Shown: positions 10,416 to 22,750, numbered from the stretch's first letter. The stretch is 64,000 nt of DNA from Sthenelais limicola (GCA_942159475.1 OW804095.1:155016536-155080535); one strand, 5' to 3'. Notes: generated from the sequence alone by a model not told the origin. Program-made: numbers and translations.

Positions 10416-13400
10416 AGTACCACTAGTGGAGGAGAGACAGGGGACAGTACCACTAGTGGAGGAGAGACAGGGGACAGTACCACTAGTGGAGGAGAGACAG
10501 GGGACAGTACCACTAGTGGAGGAGAGACAGGGGACAGTATCACTAGTGGAGGAGAGACAGAGGACAGTACCACTAGTGGAGGAGAGACAGGGGACAGTAC
10601 CACTAGTGGAGGAGAGACAGGGGACAGTACCACTAGTGGAGGAGAGACAGGGGACAGTACCACTAGTGGAGGAGAGACAGGGGACAGTACCACTAGTGGA
10701 GGAGAGACAGGGGACAGTACCACTAGTGGAGGAGAGACAGGGGCCAGTACCACTAGTGGAGGAGAGACAGAGGACAGTACCACTAGTGGAGGAGAGACAG
10801 GGGACAGTACCACTAGTGGAGGAGAGACAGGGGACAGTACCACTAGTGGAGGAGAGACAGGGGACAGTACCACTAGTGGAGGAGAGACAGGGGACAGTAC
10901 CACTAGTGGAGGAGAGACAGAGGACAGTACCACTAGTGGAGGAGAGACAGGGGACAGTACCACTAGTGGAGGAGAGACAGGGGACAGTACCACTAGTGGA
11001 GGAGAGACAGGGGACAGTACCACTAGTGGAGGAGAGACAGAGGACAGTACCACTAGTGGAGGAGAGACAGGGGACAGTACCACTAGTGGAGGAGAGACAG
11101 GGGACAGTACCACTAGTGGAGGAGAGGCAGGGGACAGTACCACTAGTGGAGGAGAGACAGGGGACAGTACCACTAGTGGAGGAGAGACAGGGGACAGTAC
11201 CACTAGTGGAGGAGAGACAGGGGACAGTACCACTAGTGGAGGAGAGACAGAGGACAGTACCACTAGTGGAGGAGAGACAGGGGACAGTACCACTAGTGGA
11301 GGAGAGACAGGGGACAGTATCACTAGTGGAGGAGAGACAGAGGACAGTACCACTAGTGGAGGAGAGACAGGGGACAGTACCACTAGTGGAGGAGAGACAG
11401 GGGACAGTACCACTAGTGGAGGAGAGACAGGGGACAGTACCACTAGTGGAGGAGAGACAGGGGACAGTACCACTAGTGGAGGAGAGACAGAGGACAGTAC
11501 CACTAGTGGAGGAGAGACAGGGGACAGTACCACTAGTGGAGGAGAGACAGGGGACAGTACCACTAGTGGAGGAGAGACAGGGGACAGTACCACTAGTGGA
11601 GGAGAGACAGGGGACAGTACCACTAGTGGAGGAGAGACAGAGGACAGTACCACTAGTGGAGGAGAGACAGGGGACAGTACCACTAGTGGAGGAGAGACAG
11701 GGGACAGTACCACTAGTGGAGGAGAGACAGAGGACAGTACCACTAGTGGAGGAGAGACAGGGGACTGTACCACTAGTGGAGGAGAGACAGGGGACAGTAC
11801 CACTAGTGGAGGAGAGACAGAGGACAGTACCACTAGTGTAGGAGAGACAGGGGACAGTACCACTAGTGGAGGAGAGACAGAGGACAGTACCACTAGTGGA
11901 GGAGAGACAGAGGCCAGTACCACTAGTGGAGGAGAGACAGGGGACTGTACCACTAGTGGAGGAGAGACAGGGGACAGTATCACTAGTGGAGGAGAGACAG
12001 GGGACAGTACCACTAGTGGAGGAGAGACAGAGGACAGTACCACTAGTGGAGGAGAGACAGGGGACAGTACCACTAGTGGAGGAGAGACAGAGTACCACTA
12101 GTGGAGGAGAGACAGGGGACAGTACCACTAGTGGAGGAGAGACAGGGGACAGTACCACTAGTGGAGGAGAGACAGAGGACAGTACCACTAGTGGAGGAGA
12201 GACAGAGGACAGTACCACTAGTGGAGGAGAGACAGGGGACAGTATCACTAGTGGAGGAGAGACAGGGGACAGTACCACTAGTGGAGGAGAGACAGAGGAC
12301 AGTACCACTAGTGGAGGAGAGACAGGGGACAGTACCACTAGTGGAGGAGAGACAGGGGACAGTACCACTAGTGGAGGAGAGACAGTACCACTAGTGGAGG
12401 AGAGACAGGGGACTGTACCACTAGTGGAGGAGAGACAGGGGACAGTACCACTAGTGGAGGAGAGACAGGGGACAGTACCACTAGTGGAGGAGAGACAGGG
12501 GACAGTACCACTAGTGGAGGAGAGACAGGGGACAGTACCACTAGTGGAGGAGAGACAGAGGACAGTACCACTAGTGGAGGAGAGACAGAGGACAGTACCA
12601 CTAGTGGAGGAGAGACAGGGGACAGTACCACTAGTGGAGGAGAGACAGGGGACAGTACCACTAGTGGAGGAGAGACAGAGGACAGTACCACTAGTGGAGG
12701 AGAGACAGAGGACAGTACCACTAGTGGAGGAGAGACAGGGGACAGTACCACTAGTGGAGGAGAGACAGGGGACAGTACCACTAGTGGAGGAGAGACAGAG
12801 GACAGTACCACTAGTGGAGGAGAGACAGAGGACAGTACCACTAGTGGAGGAGAGACAGGGGACAGTACCACTAGTGGAGGAGAGACAGGGGACAGTACCA
12901 CTAGTGGAGGAGAGACAGAGGACAGTACCACTAGTGGAGGAGAGACAGAGGACAGTACCACTAGTGGAGGAGAGACAGGGGACAGTACCACTAGTGGAGG
13001 AGAGACAGGGGACAGTACCACTAGTGGAGGAGAGACAGGGGACAGTACCACTAGTGGAGGAGAGACAGAGGGCAGTAACACTAGTGGAGGAGAGACAGGG
13101 GACAGTACCACTAGTGGAGGAGAGACAGGGGACAGTACCACTAGTGGAGGAGAGACAGGGGACAGTACCACTAGTGGAGGAGAGACAGGGGACAGTACCA
13201 CTAGTGGAGGAGAGACAGTACCACTAGTGGAGGAGAGACAGGGGACAGTACCACTAGTGGAGGAGAGACAGGGGACAGTACCACTAGTGGAGGAGGGACA
13301 GGGGACAGTACCACTAGTGGAGGAGAGACAGGGGACAGTACCACTAGTGGAGGAGAGACAGGGGACAGTACCACTAGTGGAGGAGAGACAGGGGACAGTA

Positions 13401-15178
13401 CCACTAGTGGAGGAGAGACAGGGGACAGTACCACTAGTGGAGGAGAGACAGAGGACAGTACCACTAGTGGAGGAGAGACAGGGGACAGTACCACTAGTGG
13501 AGGAGAGACAGGGGACAGTACCACTAGTGGAGGAGAGACAGAGGACAGTACCACTAGTGGAGGAGAGACAGGGGACAGTACCACTAGTGGAGGAGAGACA
13601 GGGGACAGTACCACTAGTGGAGGAGAGACAGGGGACAGTACCACTAGTGGAGGAGAGACAGGGGACAGTACCACTAGTGGAGGAGAGACAGAGGACAGTA
13701 CCACTAGTGGAGGAGAGACAGGGGACAGTACCACTAGTGCAGGAGAGACAGGGGACAGTACCACTAGTGGAGGAGAGACAGAGGACAGTACCACTAGTGG
13801 AGGAGAGACAGGGGACAGTACCACTAGTGGAGGAGAGACAGAGGACAGTACCACTAGTGGAGGAGAGACAGAGGACAGTACCACTAGTGGAGGAGAGACA
13901 GAGGACAGTACCACTAGTGGAGGAGAGACAGGGGACAGTACCACTAGTGGAGGAGAGACAGGGGACAGTACCACTAGTGGAGGAGAGACAGGGGACAGTA
14001 CCACTAGTGGAGGAGAGACAGGGGACAGTACCACTAGTGGAGGAGAGACAGGGGACAGTACCACTAGTGGAGGAGAGACAGGGGACAGTACCACTAGTGG
14101 AGGAGAGACAGGGGACAGTACCACTAGTGGAGGAGAGACAGGGGACAGTACCACTAGTGGAGGAGAGACAGGGGACAGTACCACTAGTGGAGGAGAGACA
14201 GGGGACAGTACCACTAGTGGAGGAGAGACAGGGGACAGTACCACTAGTGGAGGAGAGACAGGGGACAGTACCACTAGTGGAGGAGAGACAGGGGACAGTA
14301 CCGCTAGTGGAGGAGAGACAGGGGACAGTACCACTAGTGGAGGAGAGACAGGGGACAGTACCACTAGTGGAGGAGAGACAGGGGACAGTACCACTAGTGG
14401 AGGAGAGACAGGGGACAGTACCACTAGTGGAGGAGAGACAGGGGACAGTACCACTAGTGGAGGAGAGACAGGGGACAGTACCACTAGTGGAGGAGAGACA
14501 GAGGGCAGTACCACTAGTGGAGGAGAGACAGGGGACAGTAACACTAGTGGAGGAGAGACAGGGGACAGTACCACTAGTGGAGGAGAGACAGGGGGCAGTA
14601 CCACTAGTGGAGGAGAGACAGGGGACAGTACCATTAGTGGAGGAGAGACAGGGGACAGTACCACTAGTGGAGGAGAGACAGGGGACAGTACCACTAGTGG
14701 AGGAGAGACAGGGGACAGTACCACTAGTGGAGGAGAGACAGGGGCCAGTACCACTAGTGGAGGAGAGACAGAGGACAGTACCACTAGTGGAGGAGAGACA
14801 GGGGACAGTACCACTAGTGGAGGAGAGACAGGGGACAGTACCACTAGTGGAGGAGAGACAGGGGGCAGTACCACTAGTGGAGGAGAGACAGGGGACAGTA
14901 CCACTAGTGGAGGAGAGACAGGGGGCAGTACCACTAGTGGAGGAGAGACAGGGGACAGTACCACTAGTGGAGGAGAGACAGGGGACAGTACCACTAGTGG
15001 AGGAGAGACAGAGCACAGTACCACTAGTGGAGGAGAGACAGGGGACAGTATCACTAGTGGAGGAGAGACAGGGGACAGTACCACTAGTGGAGGAGAGACA
15101 GGGGACAGTATCACTAGTGGAGGAGAGACAGGGGACAGTACCACTAGTGGAGGAGAGACAGGGGACAGTACCACTAGT
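10416..15178. repeat. Giant 30-bp minisatellite, right half (class 1 monomer)
   Basis: About 158 copies of the same 30-bp unit as the left half. Three shortened units (near 12090, 12381 and 13214) have lost bases between the two internal ACAG copies; two are exact 7-bp losses, which break any reading frame. Between about 12541 and 13020 the monomers follow a four-unit higher-order pattern (two GAGGAC then two GGGGAC variants), a 120-bp period repeated four times. All long ORFs here, including one of about 1,050 codons running into the next class, are stop-free repeat translations. Confidence 0.97.
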
Positions 15179-18100
15179 GGAAGAGAAACAGAGGGCAGTC
15201 AGACCAGTGGAGGAGAAACAGAGGGCAGTCAGACCAGTGGAAGAGAAACAGAGGGCAGTCAGGCCAGTGGAGGAGAAACAGAGGGCAGTCAGACCAGTGG
15301 AAGAGAAACAGAGGGCAGTCAGGCTAGTGGAGGAGAAACAGAGGGCAGTCAGTCCAGTGGGGGAGAAACAGAGGGCAGTCAGACCAGTGGAGGAGAAACA
15401 GAGGGCAGTCAGACCAGTGGTGGAGAAACAGGGGGCAGTCAGACCAGTGCAGGAGAAACAGAGGGCAGTCAGACCAGTGGAGGAGAAACAGAGGGCAGTC
15501 AGACCAGTGGTGGAGAAACAGAGGGCAGTCAGACCAGTGCAGGAGAAACAGAGGGCAGTCAGGCCAGTGCAGGAGAAACAGAGGGCAGTCAGACCAGTGG
15601 AGGAGAAACAGAGGGCAGTCAGACCAGTGCAGGAGAAACAGAGGGCAGTCAGACCAGTGGAAGAGAAACAGAGGGCAGTCAGGCCAGTGGAGGAGAAACA
15701 GAGGGCAGTCAGACCAGTGCAGGAGAAACAGAGGGCAGTCAGACCAGTGGAGGAGAAACAGAGGGCAGTCAGGCTAGTGGAGGAGAAACATAGGGCAGTC
15801 AGACCAGTGGAGGAGAAACATAGGGCAGTCAGACCAGTGGAGGAGAAACAGAGGGCAGTCAGGCCAGTGGAGGAGAAACAGAGGGCAGTCAGGCCAGTGC
15901 AGGAGAAACAGAGGGCAGTCAGGCTAGTGGAGGAGAAACAGAGGGCAGTCAGGCCAGTGGAGGAGAAACAGAGGGCAGTCAGACCAGTGGAAGAGAAACA
16001 GAGGGCAGTCAGACCAGTGGAGGAGAAACATAGGGCAGTCAGACCAGTGGAGGAGAAACAGAGGGCAGTCAGGCCAGTGGAGGAGAAACAGAGGGCAGTC
16101 AGACCAGTGGAAGAGAAACAGAGGGCAGTCAGGCTAGTGGAGGAGAAACAGAGGGCAGTCAGGCCAGTGGAGGAGAAACAGAGGGCAGTCAGACCAGTGG
16201 AAGAGAAACAGAGGGTAGTCAGGCTAGTGGAGGAGAAACAGGGGGCAGTCAGACCAGTGGAAGAGAAACAGAGGGCAGTCAGACCAGTGGAAGAGAAACA
16301 GAGGCCAGTCAGACCAGTGGAAGAGAAACAGAGGGCAGTCAGACCAGTGGAAGAGAAACAGAGGGCAGTCAGACCAGGGGAGGAGTAACAGAGGGCAGTC
16401 AGACCAGTGGAGGAGAAACAGAGGGCAGTCAGGCTAGCGGAGGAGAAACAGAGGGCAGTCAGACCAGTGGAAGAGAAACAGAGGGCAGTCAGGCCAGTGG
16501 AGGAGAAACAGAGGGCAGTCAGGCCAGTGGAGGAGTAACAGGGGGCAGTCAGACCAGTGCAGGAGAAACATAGGGCAGTCAGACCAGTGGAGGAGAAACA
16601 GAGGGCAGTCAGGCCAGTGGAAGAGAAACAGAGGGAAGTCAGACCAGTGCAGGAGAAACAGAGGGCAGTCAGGCCAGTGCAGGAGGAACAGAGGCCAGTC
16701 AGGGCAGTGGAAGAGAAACAGAGGGCAGTCAGACCAGGGGAGGAGTAACAGAGGGCAGTCAGGCTAGTGGAGGAGAAACAGAGGGCAGTCAGACCAGTGG
16801 AAGAGAAACAGAGGGCAGTCAGGCCAGTGGAGGAGAAACAGAGGGCAGTCAGACCAGTGGAAGAGAAACAGAGGGCAGTCAGGCTAGTGGAGGAGAAACA
16901 GAGGGCAGTCAGGCCAGTGCAGGAGAAACAGAGGGCAGTCAGGCCAGTGGAAGAGAAACAGAGGGCAGTCAGGCTAGTGGAGGAGAAACAGAGGGCAGTC
17001 AGACCAGTGGAAGAGAAACAGAGGGCAGTCAGGCCAGTGGAGGAGAAACAGAGGGCAGTCAGACCAGTGGAAGAGAAACAGAGGGCAGTCAGTCCAGTGG
17101 GGGAGAAACAGAGGGCAGTCAGACCAGTGGAGGAGAAACAGAGGGCAGTCAGTCCAGTGCAGGAGAAACAGAGGGCAGTCAGTCCAGTGGGGGAGAAACA
17201 GAGGGCAGTCAGACCAGTGGAGGAGAAACAGAGGGCAGTCAGACCAGTGGAGGAGAAACAGAGGGCAGTCAGACCAGTGGAGGAGAAACAGAGGGCAGTC
17301 AGTCCAGTGGGGGAGAAACAGAGGGCAGTCCGGCTAGTGGAGGAGAAACAGAGGGCAGTCAGGCCAGTGCAGGAGAAACAGAGGGCAGTCAGACCAGTGG
17401 AAGAGAAACAGAGGGCAGTCAGGCTAGTGGAGGAGAAACAGAGGGCAGTCAGACCAGTGGAGGAGAAACAGAGGGCAGTCAGACCAGTGGAAGAGAAACA
17501 GAGGGCTTTCAGGCTAGTGGAGGAGAAACATAGGGCAGTCAGACCAGTGGAAGAGAAACAGAGGGCAGTCAGGCCAGTGGAGGAGAAACAGAGGGCAGTC
17601 AGACCAGGGGAAGAGAAACAGAGGGCAGTCAGACCAGGGGAGGAGTAACAGAGGGCAGTCAGACCAGTGGAGGAGAAACAGAGGGCAGTCAGGCCAGTGG
17701 AAGAGAAACAGAGGGCAGTCAGGCTAGTGGAGGAGAAACAGAGGGCAGTCAGACCAGTGGAAGAGAAACAGAGGGCAGTCAGACCAGGGGAGGAGTAACA
17801 GAGGGCAGTCAGGCCAGTGGAGGAGAAACAGAGGGCAGTCAGACCAGTGGAGGAGAAACAGAGGGCAGTCAGACCAGTGGAGGAGAGAGAGGGGAGTCAG
17901 GCCAGTGGAAGGGAGACAGAGGGCAGTCAGACCAGTGGAGGAGAAACAGTGGGCAGTCAGACCAGTGCAGGAGAAACAGAGGGCAGTCAGACCAGTGCAG
18001 GAGAAACAGAGGGCAGTCAGACCAGTGCAGGAGAAACAGAGGGCAGTCAGGCCAGTGCAGGAGAAACAGAGGGCAGTCAGGCCAGTGCAGGAGAAACAGA

Positions 18101-19455
18101 GGGCAGTCAGGCCAGTGGAAGAGAAACAGAGGGCAGTCAGGGCAGTGGAGGAGAAACAGAGGGCAGTCAGACCAGTGGAGGAGAAACAGAGGGCAGTCAG
18201 GGCAGTGGAGGAGAAACAGAGGGCAGTCAGACCAGTGGAAGAGAAACAGAGGGCAGTCAGGCCAGTGCAGGAGAAACAGAGGGCAGTCAGGCCAGTGCAG
18301 GAGAAACAGAGGGCAGTCAGGCCAGTGGTGGAGAAACAGAGGGCAGTCAGACCAGTGCAGGAGAAACAGAGGGCAGTCAGTCCAGTGCAGGAGAAACAGA
18401 GGGCAGTCAGGCCAGTGCAGGAGAAACAGAGGGCAGTCAGGCCAGTGCAGGAGAAACAGAGGGCAGTCAGACCAGTGCAGGAGAAACAGAGGGCAGTCAG
18501 ACCAGTGCAGGAGAAACAGAGGGCAGTCAGACCAGTGCAGGAGAGACAGAGGCCAGTCAGGCTAGTGGAGGAGAAACAGAGGGCAGTCAGGCCAGTGCAG
18601 GAGAAACAGAGGGCAGTCAGACCAGTGCAGGAGAAACAGAGGGCAGTCAGACCAGTGCAGGAGAAACAGAGGGCAGTCAGACCAGTGCAGGAGAGACAGA
18701 GGCCAGTCAGGCTAGTGGAGGAGAAACAGAGGGCAGTCAGGCCAGTGCAGGAGAAACAGAGGGCAGTCAGGCCAGTGCTGGAGAGACAGAGGCCAGTCAG
18801 GCTAGTGGAGGAGAAAGTTGCAGATTCATGAACGGGAGGGCAGTCAGGCCAGTGCAGATGCATGAAACAGAGGGCAGTCAGGCCAGTGCTGGAGAGACAG
18901 AGGCCAGTCAGGCTAGTGGAGGAGAGAGTTGCAGATTCATGAACGGGAGGGCAGTCAGGCCAGTGCAGATGCATGAAACAGAGGGCAGTCAGGCCAGTGC
19001 AGGAGAAACAGAGGGCAGTCAGACCAGTGCAGGAGAAACAGAGGGCAGTCAGACCAGTGCAGGAGAAACAGAGGGCAGTCAGACCAGTGCAGGAGAGACA
19101 GAGGCCAGTCAGGCTAGTGGAGGAGAAACAGAGGGCAGTCAGGCCAGTGCAGGAGAAACAGAGGGCAGTCAGACCAGTGCAGGAGAAACAGAGGGCAGTC
19201 AGACCAGTGCAGGAGAAACAGAGGGTAGTCAGACCAGTGCAGGAGAGACAGAGGCCAGTCAGGCTAGTGGAGGAGAAACAGAGGGCAGTCAGGCCAGTGC
19301 AGGAGAAACAGAGGGCAGTCAGGCCAGTGCTGGAGAGACAGAGGCCAGTCAGGCTAGTGGAGGAGAGAGTTGCAGATTCATGAACGGGAGGGCAGTCAGG
19401 CCAGTGCAGATGCATGAAACAGAGGGCAGTCAGGCCAGTGCAGATGCATGAAACA
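15179..19455. repeat. 30-bp minisatellite, class 2 monomer block
   Basis: About 142 copies of a diverged 30-bp unit: GGAGGAGAAACAGAGGGCAG followed by TCAGACCAGT. The change from class 1 is abrupt at about 15178-15181. Sub-variants differ at AGACC/AGGCC/AGGCT and at GGAGGA/GAAGAG/GCAGGA, and GCAGGA types dominate after 17940. Three copies of a longer insert (GTTGCAGATTCATGAACGGG, then GCAGATGCATGAAACAG) occur at about 18814, 18928 and 19368. They mark local duplication of a multi-monomer block. Confidence 0.95.
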
Positions 19456-19568
19456 GAGGGCAGTCAGTTAAGGACCTCCCGTCAAACTGGGATAAATCTA
19501 ATTCCTTCCCCCCAGTCAGCTTACTGCCTCCCCTGTAAGAAGGTTGTTTTGAGTGGACGCAGTGCCTA
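19456..19568. other. Short spacer after the minisatellite
   Basis: Unique-looking sequence between the minisatellite and the next element. No feature is recognised. Confidence 0.4.
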
Positions 19569-19991
19569 AAGCTGTGATTCCACTGGATCGCTCTGTTGGT
19601 CCGTTCTTAATCCACTCTTTTATTTTCCCAGAGTTCCTAACAAGCAAAGTCAGAGCAAAACCAGTTAGTGTGCTTCCTATACCCTCATAAAATGTGTTGT
19701 TTGCGCTTCTTTAGGCGCCCTCAGGACGTTGCGCTAATATCTCTGCTACTAAAATACGTGGAATTGCACTTAAATCAAACACTCTAAAAAAAGCGGATGA
19801 AGAGCGAATGAAAAGCGCACTATGAATATATAGCACATGTATAAGTGATCCAGTGGAATCTCAGCTTAAGTGTTGCACTAGGAGGGAATATATAGCACAT
19901 GTATAAGTGATCCAGTGGAATCTCAGCTTAAGTGTTGCACTAGGAGGGAATATATAGCACATGTATAAGTGATCCAGTGGAATCACAGCTT
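19569..19991. mobile_element. MITE-like element with 21-bp perfect terminal inverted repeats
   Basis: AAGCTGTGATTCCACTGGAT plus C at 19569-19589 is exactly inverted at 19971-19991. The 423-bp element has no coding capacity. The right-terminal segment has been expanded into three 62-bp tandem copies; the inner two carry AATCTCAGC instead of AATCACAGC. No convincing target-site duplication was found. The superfamily is undetermined. Confidence 0.6.
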
Positions 19992-20010
19992 AAGTGTTAC
20001 ATGAGGAGGG
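19823..20010. repeat. Three 62-bp tandem copies at the element's right end
   Basis: ATATATAGCACATGTATAAG begins copies 62 bp apart (TAGCACATGT at 19831, 19893 and 19955). Each copy ends with TTAAGTGTT and an AGGAGGGAA block. The copies include the terminal inverted repeat of the element above, so the transposon end itself was tandemly amplified. Confidence 0.9.
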
Positions 20011-20229
20011 AAGCCTGCTATATGCTGCATTACAGGGATTAATCTTGCGGCCGGGCGGGTGGAATAGTAATGAGGCTGTCACTGTGACTAGGGGAGGCGT
20101 TCTCATGGAGCACTTGTATCTCTATAAGCCCAGGTTAATGGTGGGTAAAACAATGGCCTGAGTTATAGAGCTGCTCGTCCACCTATACAGACAGCCATGT
20201 GGAGCTGCTCTTATTTATACTCCAGGACT
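20011..20229. other. Spacer with a GC-rich patch
   Basis: No gene. GGATTAATCTTG and TAATGAGGCTGTCACTGTGA resemble a segment at about 33639-33675, which has the same order of motifs. The two may be an old shared repeat. Confidence 0.3.
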
Positions 20230-20985
20230 AATGAGCAGTAGAGAGAACAGGGAGCGGGGAGAGTAATGTGGTGGAGAGGGGCGAGGGAGCGGGGGGAGTA
20301 ATGTGGTGGAGAGGGGCGAGGGAGCGGGGGGAGTAATGTGGTGGAGAGGGGCGAGGGAGCGGGGGGAGTAATGTGGTGGAGAGGGGAGAGGGGAGAGGGG
20401 GAGTAATGTGATGTAGAGGGGAGAGGGGGAGTAATGTGGTGGAGAGGGGAGAGGGGGAGTAATGTGGTGGAGAGGGGAGAGGGGGAGTAATGTGGTGGAG
20501 AGGGGAGAGGGAGAGTAATGTGATGTAGAGGGGAGAGGGGGAGTAATGAGCAGTAGAGAGAACAGGGAGAGGGGGAGTAAGGTGGTATACAGGGGAGAGG
20601 GGGAGTAAGATGATGTAGAGGGGGAGAGAGGGAGAGAGGGAGGGAGGGAGAGTGGGATTGAGGAGAGAGAGGAGAGAGAGGGGGCAGGAGAGAGGAGAGA
20701 GAGGGGGAGGAGAGAGAGGGAGAGAGAGGGAGAGAGAGGGAGAGGAGAGAGAGAGGGAGGAGAGAGAGGGAGAGGGAGAGAGAGAGGGAGAGGAGAGAGA
20801 GAGGGAGGAGAGAGAGGGAGGAGAGATAGGGAGAGAGGGAGAGGGAGAGAGGAGAGGGAGAGGAGAGAGAGGGGAGAGGAGAGAGAGAGAGGAGAGAGAG
20901 AGAGGAGAGAGAGAAAGGAGAGAGAGGGAGAGAGGAGAGAGGGAGAGAAGGAGAGAGGGGTGAGTAATGTGATGTAGAGGGGGAG
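20230..20985. repeat. GA-rich tandem and low-complexity tract
   Basis: 20230-20600 is a degenerate minisatellite with GAGTAATGTGGTGGAGAGGG units of about 28-38 bp. 20600-20960 decays into (GAGAGG)n-like purine repeats. The + strand is almost entirely purine. The Ser/Leu/Pro-rich ORFs on the minus strand are artefacts. Confidence 0.9.
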
Positions 20986-20989
20986 AAAA

Positions 20990-21353
20990 AGAGTCACAAG
21001 TCACAAAATGAGATATTTTGTAAATGATGTTTTCATGAAAGCCGTTGCTCAGAAACATTTCATTTAGAGTGTTTAGCGCTGTCAGAAGCATGGTTATATG
21101 TGGCACATATCATGACTATGCACTGAATATATTTATACATATCTGAGGTTATTCTAAGGAGTATATTTAACTACTTTACTATTAAGTTTGACCACTAAGA
21201 TATATCGCCAACTTGCTGTGTTCATGCATAAAGAATATAGAAGTATGGATTAGATCCTAATGTTTACTCTCATTGGAATCCCCTTGATCACATCTTTACA
21301 AACATGGTGATCTCAAAATCTAATTTGTGCGACTCATTTTCCTGTAACACATC
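20990..21353 (+). mobile_element. Family A MITE, degenerate copy
   Basis: The left edge AGTCACAAGTCACAAAA and right edge GCGACTCATTTTCCTGTAAC match the inverted ends of family A. Internal blocks (TATTTAACTACTTTACTATT, ATTGGAATCCCCTTGATC) match other copies. It is more diverged than the 34-58 kb copies. Confidence 0.7.
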
Positions 21354-21377
21354 ATAAATAAAAGAGTTACTCATATA

Positions 21378-21782
21378 TGCTGTGTTGCAGGAAGATGAGT
21401 CACTAGTTACAAAAATTGGATTTTGATATCTCATATTTGAAAAGATGAGATCAAGCAGATTCCAATGATAGTAAACAATAAGACATCTAACAAGCACTTT
21501 TATATTTTAAGTTTAATATTTTTAGTTTTGAAAAAAATGTTTGCAACATTTCTGGGTGGACATTTACTAGTAAAGTAGCGAAATATATTACATAGCATGA
21601 CCTTAGAAATGCAGAGATATATTTAATAGATTATTGAAATTTGGTACATGCATTTAGGCTACAAGAAGCGTTAACTACCCCACAACTGAAAGCAATTCCA
21701 CAAATACAAAGCAAATACATCATGTAAATTATACACTTTGAAAAATAGAAATTTTGTGACTCATTTCCCTGGAACCCATCAC
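21378..21782 (-). mobile_element. Family A MITE, degenerate copy
   Basis: It starts CTGTGTTGCAGGAAGATGAG and ends GTGACTCATTTCCCTGGAAC, diverged forms of the family A ends. The interior (GATTCCAATGATAGTAAAC, TAAAGTAGCGAAATATATTA) is the reverse orientation of the copy just before it. Confidence 0.75.
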
Positions 21783-21879
21783 GTTTATCACTTATTTACA
21801 AGGCTAAATTCATAAATAGTCTGCCATTGACATCAACATTATTTTTTCATACAAACATTTCAAGCTGAATTGCTTGAGC

Positions 21880-22050
21880 AAAACCAGCTGCCGGTGAGCG
21901 ATATTGAGTGCAGCCATCAAAGGAAACTACCTTGGTGGGTTTCTACAATATAAATGGGGACTTTTATGGAGCAAAATGAACTGGACAATATCCTCCAAAA
22001 CTTTGGTCAAATAATTTTTAGATGTTTGTTATTTTTAGTTTCACTAATTG
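21880..22050 (+). repeat. Dispersed repeat family D, copy 2
   Basis: Shares GCCGGTGAGCGATATTGAGTG, here interrupted by other bases, and GGTCAAATAATTTTT with copies at 303 and 52300. It follows a family A MITE, as the 52300 copy does. Confidence 0.4.
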
Positions 22051-22750
22051 TGTCAGTATATAAATATTATGTTAATTTATGTTGATGTGGTAGTTAAACC
22101 ACTTATACAGATTGTGATGTATTAGGTAAATGATATTATATATAATATATCATATTTTTATTCTGATAAGACATGTTTCAGAAAGGGACGCCAGCCTCTC
22201 GCAATTAAGGTCTTCCTGGGGTATCCCATTTGTTAATACCTGTTACAAATTACTGGTTATTAAATTGTACATTAATCTGTCTGTTCAAAACCGATGTAGA
22301 GTTAAACACAATAAACAAGAGCCAGCCCTTTACATACCAATCTACAATATTTATATTTATAAGGGTGTTGAGAAATCTACAATGATAATTTTAAGATAAT
22401 CCGACATTTTAGTTGTATTGTTCATAGTTCAATGTTCAAAGTCAATGTCCAGTCGGTTTGAATTCAATTTAAATCACCCTTCTATTCCTAATCATTACTC
22501 TGCATTAATGCATGGCTCCAGTGAGTAACTAGTTTTCATCATATGAGATCAATTCAAGAACTACATAACAGTTTATACATTCAACAATGACTAAAGGTTA
22601 CATATAAGCAGATTATAGTATCATGAAAATAAAGAACAATGTAATTTCATTGATTTAGAAGTATCGTTGTATCGATTTTACATAAGGTCTTATGAGCCTT
22701 TTATTTGGTGGCTGATCATTTTCTCAATGATCTGTTGAACAAAACTCAAT
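22051..22750. other. Gene-free AT-rich spacer
   Basis: No recognisable coding or repeat signal. The ORF at 22130-22399 has no identifiable motif. Confidence 0.4.

Noticed and set aside
3323..16388. Very long ORFs, up to about 1,050 codons, with [20 protein letters not shown] or [10 protein letters not shown] repeats
   Set aside because: They are open in several frames on both strands at once because the 30-bp unit is a multiple of 3 and stop-free. 5- to 7-bp unit deletions shift the phase, and variants show no codon bias. I regard them as minisatellite translation.
3297..19455. CRISPR-like regular direct repeats
   Set aside because: The repeats are contiguous with no unique spacers, in a eukaryotic context, and there are no cas genes.
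20215..21106. Ser/Leu/Pro-rich minus-strand ORFs
   Set aside because: They are translations of GA-rich repeats.
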